A stretch of DNA of 64,000 bases from Blasia pusilla (lineage: Eukaryota > Marchantiophyta > Marchantiopsida > Blasiales), in contig CM114274.1 in the NCBI GenBank assembly GCA_050084515.1, positions 7,068,001-7,132,000 of the forward strand. Direction: 5' to 3'. The notes under the pieces were generated by a model. It saw nothing but the letters and a program-made list of their open reading frames with translations. It was not told the origin of the DNA and did no database searches. Below, one piece after another: positions 25,259 to 36,843 of this stretch; position 1 is the stretch's first letter; each line of letters begins with the position of its first letter. The position numbers and the translations under genes were made by a program.

Positions 25259-27448
25259 ATGGATAATCCTACTCAATGGTGCCATAAAAAAGTCTTTGCC
25301 GCGATTCGCAGACATGGAGACAAGCTTCGCGGACGATGACCGAAAAGTAGGCAAGTACACGGTATGTGTCCAATGTTGAATGTCCATCACTAGGACGCCG
25401 CACGGTAAGTCCTCCTGCTCCGTTTCCTCACCACCACACCACCTTGGATGATATGAAAAGAGCGTTTATTCTAGGGTGGCTAGTGAATACTTCATTCCGG
25501 ATGGTCTACGATGATACCTGGAAGAACGCTTGGCGCTTATTGTCTTGCTTCTTGGAAGAACCCTAACGCTTATTCTTATTTGTAGCTTTTCCGTCCTTAA
25601 AAAAAAAAAAAAAAAAATTTTATCTAGGGGGAGATGATTTGGAATGAAAAGCTAATGTGAACTTAGTTACTCGACACACGATAAATTCCTTCAGTTAAAC
25701 ATTCCAAATTAGGACAAAATATATTGAAGATGGATCTTTTTAATAATACATGTAAATTGATTTAAGAATTATTTTCAAAAATTCTCTATTTTAATTTGGA
25801 AACAATAATGAAACTTTGAATTGAAATTTATTTAGGGGTCCTCCTAAGCAAATCGATTTACTACTTATCCACGGGTTGTTATTTTATTTATTGACAAGTT
25901 GCATTATTAGTGGGTTAATGCACTCTCCAATAAATTAAACATAGAAATATAGTATTGAAAAAATAATTTCAAATTTTCAAATAAGGAAAGATTGGAAAAT
26001 ATGACAAGGACTCTACAAGATTTCATTGGGAAAGACATTTGAATTCGGGTTAATTATACTTAATGAATTCTTATTAAGACCTTACCCATTATTTTTTTCT
26101 ACTTAGTCTAGGGTAAAATTTGATAGGGGCCTCTTTCATGTTGAAATGATAATGTTTATTTCGAAAATGAAAAAAAAGGTAATGAAAAAATGTATTTGTT
26201 GATTTATCGTAACACAAGAATTAATTTATGTACACGTGGCGTTCACTCGGTTCCTCATACCTAGTGTCACCCGAGGCTAATACACCTTATTGTTCCTACA
26301 TTAGGAGAGGAGTTTCATCACTTGGCGGAGTTGGGTTTTATTTCTATTGCAAAGTATTGTTTCCGTATCCAAGTCTTATAGATCATTTTTATCTAGCACT
26401 CGAATTTATCCGCCAACACCAAGAAGTTGGCTTTTGACTTCCAAGACTATATCCAGCCATGATAGTGCCGCCACAGTCACTAAACTTATTCTCCGTTACT
26501 CACTCTAGTCTTGCCGATTCCATTTAAGTTGACCGCCCCCTCCTTGCCCCAAGAGTTTCTTCCTCCGCCTATACCCTAGTAGCTAGATTCACACTATCCC
26601 AGTGCTAAGCTTGGCACTTACTCCTTCACCAAGTCCGCCCATACTCGGGACGACCTCCACCCATCTCACAAATAGTAATCCCCAACTACCTCCAACTTTG
26701 AACAACGTTAAATAACTCTTACTACAAAGAACACCATTGGGCTTCTTCGCCGATACCAAAAATTTGTTTTAAACAGCCGGTACCAAGAAGTTTTTAACAA
26801 CCGGTACCAAGAAGAAGCTTTTAGCAATCGAGGACTTTAAGTAACACTCACTTTTATTTGCCGATACCAAGAAGTGCTCTTTTAGCCAAGTCTCCAATGA
26901 AAAAAACTCACTACAATTTGATTTTAACTTTGCAGGCTTTAGAAACCCCCAGAGAGGGAGTCCCTTTCTTGCATCTAGCCTTGCCTTGGGCCAACTAGCC
27001 ACACCGCTCAAGTCTGGTGGCTATATCATGTGTCTCCATTTGACTGCGCTTACAAGGTGCGGCTATTTCATGCAACTAAGAGTGAAGACAAGTTCCCCAT
27101 AGAAGCTAATGTATTTCCAATACCCTCTTTGTTATCTCGAGTCTTCTTAGGGTGCGAGAGAAGGTGCAACGGCTATTCAACATGGGCCCTAAACGCCCTA
27201 TGCTTGGTACATATTAAAATAGACTACACACATAATGTTTGGAGCCATGGTTCTTGACAGCTCGCACTTACTTAAAGGAATTACAACATCTCTTCAGCCG
27301 CTGAGAATAGCCGCCGACATGAAAAATAAGGGCCTAGATGGGTGCCAGGGGTGAAATTTAGCCAACGAAATGCGATGAAAGAGTTAACAAAAAGGATTTA
27401 ATTCCAAGATTTTCTTCTTACAATGTCGAGCCCCTCCTAAAAATTCTA
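25259..27448. other. AT-rich gene-less stretch with a dispersed short motif
   Basis: An A/T-rich block with a poly-A/T tract at about 25598-25622 and no ORF of interest. A motif close to GCCGATACCAAGAAG recurs at 26749, 26776, about 26799 and 26860, with a weaker form at 26412, spaced 25-60 bp in the last group. Nothing else was recognised. Confidence 0.5.
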
Positions 27449-28257
27449 CTACACCTTACATTCTTTGGCAGCTTCCTCCGCTAAAGAAATGAACAACGCT
27501 TCCTCCAAAGGATTCCAATCATCATGTGTATCTACATGCCAATTCATGTCTAAACTTGGGATTGATGGAGCGTGCACGTTTTCAATGGGTTCTTCTATGT
27601 CTTCATCAGATAAGCCATACACTTCTTTCACACCTGGGGATGTTGAGGTATTGTTTCTCTGCTTGCCAAGGAAAATATTATTGCACACTTGTGAATTTCC
27701 TGCCCATCTCTCGTTCCCTTCCACTCCTTCTGAGGGGGAGCCAATATCCTCTCCCTTAACAAGCCCAATACCAATTGCATTGAGGGTAGCAATACTTTCA
27801 GCCGTGTAACCACCACCACTACTCCCGACCTTCATGCACATGGGTTGTGGTTACATCCACAAAGAGTTGATTGGTTGCTGATATATCCACCATGTGATGA
27901 GCACTCACATCTTGGCCACGTCTCTATTGCCAATAGCCACGGCTCTCAAGAGCCTTATCAACCAATTGCACGTCAATTTTATTCTGTGCTTGATGGACAT
28001 GAGTATTATCCACAAGATTAACAACACTATTATCCGCCAATAGAGGAGTACTATTAGCCCCAAGCCCACGGTGAGTTCTTTGCGTCTGACTTGTGGTGCA
28101 TATTGGTCTACTAGCAAGTATGCTTGCTTTCAAAACCTCACACGTCTTTCGGTTGTGGCCTTCTCCTAAACAATGTGTGCACCTTCGTCCCTCCACACGT
28201 AAGTATGGCCCTCTTCCGGGTAATGTGGGTTCATGTTCTCCTTCGATGTATATCCCT
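27449..28257 (-). pseudogene. Zinc-knuckle protein fragment, possibly Mutator-like transposase C-terminus
   Basis: The minus strand at about 28150-28250 encodes EHEPTLPGRGPYLRVEGRRC followed by THCLGEGHNRKTCE, a CX2CX4HX4C knuckle of the GHNxxTC form typical of plant MULE transposases and FAR1-like relatives. The frame ends at 27924. A separate minus frame (27449-27841) encodes an acidic segment, for example EVYGLSDEDIEEPIENVHAP. No DDE domain or SWIM domain is visible, so the assignment rests on the knuckle. On its right the frame is fused to the integrase of copy B without a gap at about 28257. Confidence 0.5.
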
Positions 28258-29120
28258 GATGAAGACATAATCTCCCTGATGAAACCTCCGGATAGTTGGT
28301 CGATAACCACCACCTCGAATAGTTGCATACCTCAACGTATCCCGATGCTGTGCAATCGCGAAGTTCTCGAACGCCATGGGCATCACTCTCGGAAACAACT
28401 TAGCCCTCTGAGAACATGAACGCATCCATACATCTGGTTCATCAAGGTCTAGCACCTTACCAGCATCTTGACGAATGGCCGCAGGTAAATTTGGCTCTCG
28501 GCCATAAAATAGCAAGTACGGTGAAAAAGACGCTAAGGATGCCTTCTTGCTAAATTTGTTTCCCATCGCTAACCATGGCAATGGGAGGTCCCAATCTCCT
28601 AGGTGACCTCTCTGCAAGCCATACTTGTATAAACCCCTCTTCACCGTGTGCACAACCCTCTCCGCTAGTTCATCCGCCTTAGGATGATCTCGCGAAGTCG
28701 TGGGGTGGTCGATTAGCGCCTGATCACACAAGGCATGGAACTCACCACTGAGGTGGTTTGTCAACACCTTAGACGGTGCGCCATAATGACTCAACACTCT
28801 GTCAAGGAAGGCATAAGCTACTCCCTCACTCACTTTGTCAGGCAATACAACCAACTTGATCCACTTCGAGAAGTGCTCGACCATCACCAACACATAACGA
28901 CTTTGACGCTACGTCCAAGGACAAGGTCCTGCAAAATCCAAACTCCATCTATATCCTAAGCCCATGATTGGTAATGGATGCAACTGTGGAGTTGGAGCAT
29001 TGAACGATACTTGGACTCGATCACACACCATGCACCTGGCAACAAACTGTTGAACGTCACTCTGCATGCCTCGCAACCAATACTGAATCTAGAGCAAGTT
29101 GTACGTCCGCTTCATCCCAA
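28258..29120 (-). pseudogene. Integrase of copy B (open frame, catalytic Asp replaced)
   Basis: An open minus-strand frame runs from LVMVEHFSKWIKLVVLPDKV through KADELAERVVHTVKRGLYKY and SFSPYLLFYGREP to GGGYRPTIRRFHQGDYVFI. The Glu of LAERVV is present. The second catalytic Asp position reads LTNHLSGEF, so it is Asn. The first Asp (RWSLDFA) lies just upstream, beyond a stop. The C-terminal module and any PHD finger are lost at the junction near 28257. Confidence 0.85.
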
Positions 29121-29163
29121 AGTGACCCAACTTCTCGTGGGCATGCTGCACTAGTCGTGCTTT

Positions 29164-30130
29164 CTACGAAGGATGGGGCATTACACGTACTCTACCATCC
29201 TCCCAAACCCTCAAAACATGTGTCCCCTCCCAACAGAACCGTCTAGCCCGCTGTAGGATCCGATCCTGCTCTCTAGCACCCACGATGCTCGCAACGCTGC
29301 CAGTACGAAGGTACTCCAAGACTACTCCATCATCATGAATATCTCGGCCACTTGTAGTCTCCGCACTGGCCTCGGGATCCAAGGACTCTCCACTACACCT
29401 CGCCATCAAAGTCTCCACACTCTGGCTCTCCAAAGCCAACATGCCTAAATAGGCTGACGCGTGCCATCCTGGCACTAACTCCTCGTCACTCTCTCCATGC
29501 CATTGAGCTCTAGTCGCATCTTGTTGACTCGGGCATGGGTTACGACTCAACCCATCTTCATCCTGGTTGAGCATCCCAGGTCTATGTACCACTTGAAAAT
29601 CATACTCCTGCAATAGAAGAGCCCATCTCGCAAGCTTCCCTCTAAGCTTGTCAAACTCCATCAACCACTGAAGTGGTTGATGATCAATGATGATGGTAAA
29701 GGGGTTGCCGAATAAGTAACACCTGAAATGCGCGACAGCCCACACTGCAGCCAAGCACTCACCCTCATACGAGCTGTACTTTGCCTTTGTAGCGTTGTTC
29801 GAGCGGCTAGCGTAAGCCACCACAAACTCTCTACCCTCATCATCATGCTGGGTGAGCACCGCTCCAAGCCCCAACATGCTCCAATCTGTATGCAACTGGA
29901 AAGGACGCCCCCTGATTGGTCTCCTCAAGATGGGCGCGGACATCAACCTATCCTTCAGCAACTGAAATGTTCGCTCCTGCTCATCACCCCAGTGCCACTC
30001 GCGATCCACCTTGGTCAGCAAGGTGAGCAGCTTCGCAATCAAACTGAATCCCTTGACGTACTGCCGATAGAAATTTGCCAATCCCATGAATGCGCGTACA
30101 TGGCTCACATCTGTACGTCGTGGAATGCGT
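29164..30130 (-). pseudogene. RT thumb, RNase H and spacer of copy B (longest intact pol segment)
   Basis: The open frame contains RAFMGLANFYRQYVKGFS, then EWHWGDEQERTFQLLKDRL and PFQLHTDWSMLGLGAVLTQH. It continues with YSSYEGECLAAVWAVAHFR, IIDHQPLQWLM, LARWALLLQEYDFQVVHRPG and DEDGLSRNPC. These are the gypsy thumb and RNase H with the HTD Asp, YEGE Glu and IIDHQ Asp all present. An acidic spacer follows, ending in RARRFCWEGTHVLRVWEDGR, the usual lead-in to integrase. It is the best preserved coding segment of the family in the window, but the frame upstream is the wrong one after the gag fusion. Confidence 0.85.
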
Positions 30131-30137
30131 GAGATAG

Positions 30138-30628
30138 CATGACTCCTCCTCCTTATATGGGAACGGCTCCGTCCATGACACATAGTGTGGGTCATAGTAG
30201 AGTCGCCATGCCTCAATCTCCTGGGCATATCTGTGGGAGAACTCATGGTCATTGTGCATGGAACATACCATTCCATGATGTAAATGGGTTGGACTCTCTA
30301 GAGTTCCTGGCCCGCTAAGAGTCGCACTAACTCCTAAACTATGCTATGAAATCGCCCAACTTAATTGTACCTACTGCACCTGAAAACCTATGCGGTCCTC
30401 TACCCGATCGTCCATCTCGTACGCCCAACTGGTAGGACCACTCAAAATGTATGATGATATGCTTACAAACTCCTCTACACCCTGCCCCTCATTTGACGAT
30501 GACATAGAAAGAGGTCGAGGTTGTCCCTCACGTGGAGACCCTCAGAACCTCGCGCCACTCCGCGTAAAACCTCTAGAGCTACTCTCGAGTTCACCACTTC
30601 GCCTCTCAAAGTCCCGAACGGATGCCAT
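30138..30628 (-). pseudogene. Gag N-terminal fragment of copy B
   Basis: The gag start lies at 30628 (MASVRDFERR, parallel to MTSFRDLERR of copy A). The Arg/Ser-rich N-terminus and the segment HEFSHRYAQEIEAWRLYYDP are recognisable, with frameshifts between them. Gag stops at the deletion junction near 30138. Confidence 0.75.
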
Positions 30629-32187
30629 GATGACCCTCGTGCCCCTCTCACTCGATCATTCTCAACCTTGGGAGTAATCCCTCAATCACTCATCCCAAAC
30701 ATACGGCACTCAATCTACACTCTCCCTCGTGTAACGTGCGGCAACAAGCGGCGTGGTGCGGAAAATGAACCAGACTATCTCATCGACAACCTACCCTCAA
30801 CTCCGGACATCCCACACAGGTCTATGTCCCCTAAACCACATACATAAATGATGCTCTCAACATCCACACAACCCAATATTCCCAAATAAACTACCCAAAT
30901 CCCAAAATCCCTCAGCGTGCAGGGTAAAGGACCAGAATGGGAAACCTGAATACATGTCGATGTCGCTCCTCAGAAACTGCAAATCTCAACCCCAACTCGG
31001 TCGTGGAGACAACTCCTCCAATCAGCAAGTCATACTCCTTCCGTATTGATGATGCTCAAAACTCCTTGATAGACAGTGCGGTTCCAGCGGAACGGTGCGG
31101 TGTTGCATGCGGCACGAAACGGCTACGAACGGCATGACCCTCGATGGTGGGATGCGGAACTCACCGGCAGATCCTCCTCAATCAACAATAAACCCGCACT
31201 ATGCTCCACAATGACGGTGTGGCTCCGCGATCGAGACGGTGCGGTGCGGCCATGAGCGGCACGACATGGCAATCGGCGGTGCGTTGCGACTACGGGCGTC
31301 ATGGCACTGTACTCAATCGTCGTTGAGCACCTACCAATCACAACATAGCAGCATGAAATCAAAAATCAAACACCATAACCATAGGTCATCTGCCATCACT
31401 CGTTGATGACGAAATTGCGATGACGGTGGCGGCCAAAACAAAGTACATGGTGGCGACGCAAGTCAGAGAATCAACGAACATTGTGGAAGACCCTCCACTC
31501 CGTAACGGCGGCAATGGCAACCAAAGGGTGGACAACTGACGGTGGACCATTGAAGGTGATGGTTGACCCGTGATGGTAACAGTTGACCATTGACAACAGA
31601 ACGTTGATGGTGACTATGACGGTGATGGCTGGTTTAGGGTTTGAATAATTTAACCCTAAAATTCGCCTAGCAATGGCAATTTTGCAAGATTGACCATAAC
31701 ATTTTGCTTACAACTCCAAATTGCACACTGTTTGTTGCACAACGTGCATAGCTTCTTGATCTACAACAATGTTGAAAAATATTTAGAATCAAACATTCTA
31801 GTAAAAACTGACGGGACTGTCGTAAAGCCTAATGTCTCTTTCTCCTTCACAAAATTTGGCCGCGCTTCCACGCTGATTTCTCCCAACGAAAATGTAAAAC
31901 CTGTAAAAATACAAATCAGCAAGCTACATGGTGCTCCCGAGAGCACTGGCATGGGGCAATCCGCCCCATAATCAATCCCTATCAGAAATTGGGCAGCGCT
32001 TCCGCGCGACACTCTTCCACACGAAAAATCGGCAAATGCAAAGAACAATCAAAGCAACCCTTGCTCTGATGAGCACTCCCATGAGCTGCTGAATGGAGAA
32101 CACAGTCCCCAACCTGCAAAAAAAGCGAGAGACCAGCGAGCTCCCCCATGAAGCTCTCTCACTCTCTCATTCTCTCATTCTCTCTTT
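30629..32187 (-). other. Untranslated leader of copy B
   Basis: Co-linear with 5292-6930 of copy A, including the CGG-rich patch (about 31070-31320), a shorter GTTGAC-type repeat (about 31535-31620) and the AT-rich block after GGTTTAGGGTTT (31633). No gene is seen. Confidence 0.7.
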
Positions 32188-32698
32188 GTAAAGTAAGATC
32201 CAATCTCTCTCTACACCATCTCACACCATAGCTCTCAAAGGTGTGCACTCTGTCTCATGTCAAACCAAACCCACTCTCTTAATGAGAGGCTTGGGTTACA
32301 CTCACAAGGCAAGGGACCATAGCTCCGCCGCCTTATGCCAAGAGGTTCAACAAAGAGAGAATGAACTCTCAAGCTCTCTCTCCTTGAGGTATACCCCTCC
32401 CCTCTCCCAAGCTCTCTCCATGGTAACCTATTCTCCCAAGTTATCTCCTTGGCTCTTGACCTGCTGTAGCGGGTCAAGGGCCAATTCCCAAAGTGGAAAT
32501 CAACTATCACAAACATGGAAACTTACCCGAAATAGTAAGTTTCTCTATATGGCTCCAAATGAGCCGAAACCAAGGGGAAACCTGCTCTCTTAGGTTTCAT
32601 GAGGCCTCAACAGGTCATCCTCGACCTCTTGAGCATGTCCTCCACTACTCGTGCAGACTTTACTAGATCCCACCGATCTATCTTAACAATCGTGATAT
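32188..32698 (-). repeat. 5' LTR of copy B
   Basis: About 510 bp homologous to the LTRs of copies A and C. Its outer end is sharp: at 32698 the sequence switches from LTR (ending ...CGTGAT on the plus strand) to plus-strand integrase coding of copy C (CTTTCTCACCGTACTGG). Confidence 0.78.
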
Positions 32699-33318
32699 CT
32701 TTCTCACCGTACTGGCTACTTTATGGCCGAAACCCAGATTTACCTATGACCATTCGTCGAGATGTTGGTGAGGTGTTGAACCTTGATGATCCTGATATAT
32801 GGATGCGAGCATGTTCTCAGAGGGTTGAGTTGTTTCGGAGAGTGATGCCCATGGCTTTTGAGAACTTGGCGATTGCGCAACATCGGGATACGTTGAGATA
32901 TGCGACTATTGGGGGAGGTGGTTATCGACCTATTATTTGGAGTTTTCATCAAGAAGACTATGTCTACTTGCAACAGACAACATACACGATGTTGGATGTG
33001 ACTACAGGGCGTACCATCTTGAGAGTGCGTGAGGTTTTGCCATCTGGTATTCTCTTATTGGAGGGACGCGATGGTATGGTGTGGAAGGATCATGTGTGTA
33101 ACTGTGCGCCATGTCACCTTCCTAATATTGACGGTACATTTGATCTGAGCTTAGCAATAGTTCTTGCAAGCTTACGATGTATATTGTGTGGTTCCGCCTG
33201 TGGTGCAACCACAATGCTAGTTTGTGATGGGTGTTCGAGAGGATGGCATATAGCATCTCTGACGCCACCTCTCACTATGGTTCCTCAGGGACGATGGATG
33301 TGTCCCACATGTACATAG
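32699..33318 (+). pseudogene. Integrase C-terminal module fused to a PHD finger (copy C pol end)
   Basis: The frame reads the integrase tail (ATIGGGGYRPIIWSFHQEDY) and a GPY-like module (ILRVREVLPSGILLLEGRDG then VWKDHVCNCAPCHLPNIDG). A zinc finger follows: CILC, then VCDGC, GWH, PPLTMVPQGRW and CPTC (33178-33315). This is the PHD C4HC3 pattern, except that the ligand expected two residues after HIA is Ser (codon TCT at 33256) instead of Cys. PHD fingers bind histone H3 tails, so the natural reading is a chromatin-targeting module for integration. The stop at 33318 directly follows the finger, so PHD is the pol C-terminus in this family. Confidence 0.8.
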
Positions 33319-33490
33319 AGTAGGTAGTTCTACATTCCAACTTCTGTCTTTGACATGGATGACAAGAAGGCGACTAATGATGGGACAACATGAGCACCCG
33401 ACCTTTTTGCTCTTAGCGTCCGAGAGATGTATGTCATGGGAGGTAGGGATAGATAGCTATTTGGAGTTAGAGGGACCAACTAGGGGGGTA

Positions 33491-34248
33491 ATTGGAGATA
33501 TTTTGGTACTTTCGTCTCGTTTTTTGGATGCCATGAGTTAGCATGGGATCGTGCGTATTTGTGTGCATGTTCGATGACAACGATGTATGTTGTGTAGTGA
33601 TGTGTATGCGCATGACAGTTGTCACGACTTTTAGGATAGATCGGCGAGATCTAGTAGAGCGCGTTTAGAGATATTGGAGGATAGCCTCAAGAGGTTGAGG
33701 ATGACCTTCCGAGGATATGGATAACCTGAGAGAGCAGATTTTCCCTTCGTTTCGTCTCATTTGGAGCCATATTGAGGAAATTACTATTTTGGGTAAGTAC
33801 TATTTTGAATAGATGGCCTAATTTCTATTTTGGGAAGTGGCCCTTGATCTCCTACATCTGATCAAGATCCAAGGAGGTGACTTGGGAGCATAGTTTACCA
33901 TGGAGAGAGCTTGGGAGGTGGGAGGGGTATACCTTAAGGAGAGAGAGTTTGAGAGCTCATTCTCGCTTTGTTAAACCTCTTGGCACGAGGCGGCGAAGCT
34001 ATGGTCCCTTGCCTTGTGAGTGTAACCCAAGCCTCTCATTAGGAGAGTGGGTTTGGTTTGACACTCAGAGTGCACACATATGAGAGCTATGGAGTTGTGA
34101 GAGAGATTTGACCTTATTTTATTGGAGATATTTTGATGCTTCATCTCTTGTTGTTTGGATGCCATGAGTTAGCATGGGATCGTGCGTGTTTGTGTGCATG
34201 TTTGGTGATAGCGATGTATATTATGTAGTGATATGTATGCGCACGACA
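33491..34248 (+). repeat. 127-bp direct repeat flanking the copy C LTR
   Basis: 33491-33617 and 34121-34248 match closely (ATTGGAGATATTTTG..., GGATGCCATGAGTTAGCATG, ...ATGCGCAYGACA). The first lies in the 3' untranslated part immediately before the LTR; the second follows the LTR with no gap. Both end exactly at the GACA that precedes the LTR start. This looks like a tandem duplication of an (untranslated + LTR) unit, the second unit broken off at the LTR boundary. Confidence 0.8.
33618..34120 (+). repeat. 3' LTR of copy C (approximate ends)
   Basis: Reverse-complement homology to the LTRs of copies A and B from TTGTCACGACTTTTAGGATA to GACCTTATTTT. About 500 bp. The end was set by the point where homology with A/B stops and the flanking direct repeat starts; the native end may lie further out and have been lost. 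Confidence 0.72.
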
Positions 34249-34758
34249 TAGGCATATGAGGCATAAGTACATAATGTAGGTTGGTTATTATCAATCGACA
34301 CGAAATGTTAATGGATTCCTTGAAGAAAACAAGCTAAGTTGAGTCATATTTTTGAATTTTTGTTTAATGTATGTTTGTTCTTTTGCTCAATTCTTCTCAT
34401 TGTTGTGTTTGGCTGTTATTCTATTTTTTTTCTCCATTCAGAAAAAATTATATGGTCAACGTTTGACTTAATTTTAAGCTCTTTGAATACTTAATACTAC
34501 ATATGGAACTTATTTTAACCAAGTTGGACATCGTGATGTGTCTTAGGGAAACTAAAGGTCCTATTTTTGGTAGCTCAAATGTTATGTCTTAGATTTCTTT
34601 AGGATGAGTTTTTAAAAACTTATTCTCATCTTGACATCTCATCAAGCTTGTGGGAAAGAAATATTAATAACATTGTTGCTTCATCAACTTTGTGAAGTCC
34701 TTTCCAAGATATTAATTGAACTTCATTGAGTCTAGAAATGATTAACACTAGAGACCAC

Positions 34759-36721
<1,963 letters not shown>

Positions 36722-36751
<30 letters not shown>
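36722..36751. repeat. (AG)15 tract in the probable 5' UTR of the CNNM gene
   Basis: Thirty bases of AG about 90 bp before the start codon. The reading frame runs through it (Arg-Glu repeats) into the gene, but has no ATG before 36844, so it should be untranslated. GA-rich 5' leaders are common targets of plant GAGA-binding (BPC) factors, which is inference here. Confidence 0.85.
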
Positions 36752-36754
<3 letters not shown>

Positions 36755-36843
36755 CGAAGTCTGACGACTGTGGAGGGCGGATTGTGAGATTCCGCCTCGG
36801 CCGGGGGATTGGATATCTGAGGAGACGAGGAAGGAAGCAATCG

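Larger units (their letters stand above)
28258..32698 (-). mobile_element. Ty3/gypsy-type retrotransposon copy B, internally deleted and 3'-truncated
   Basis: Same family and strand as copy A. From right to left it has the 5' LTR (about 32188-32698), a leader (30629-32187), the gag start (30628), a fusion junction near 30138, the RT thumb/RNase H (about 29540-30130), spacer, and integrase to about 28258. The junction joins gag (YVSWTEPFP region) to the end of RT (TDVSHVRAFMGLANFYRQYV). This removes what in copy A spans roughly 1.8-4.8 kb: the rest of gag, protease, methyltransferase and most of RT. The integrase ends abruptly in FHQGDYVFI, where unrelated sequence begins. The copy is non-autonomous and dead. 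Confidence 0.88.
32699..34120 (+). mobile_element. Ty3/gypsy-type retrotransposon copy C, 3' fragment with PHD finger and LTR
   Basis: Plus-strand sequence begins inside the integrase (FSPYWLLYGRNPDLPMTIRR) and continues through the integrase C-terminal module and a PHD finger to a stop at 33318. About 300 bp of 3' untranslated sequence follows, then an LTR (about 33618-34120) homologous to those of copies A and B. It lies head-to-head with copy B. Everything upstream of the integrase C-terminal third is missing. Confidence 0.83.
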
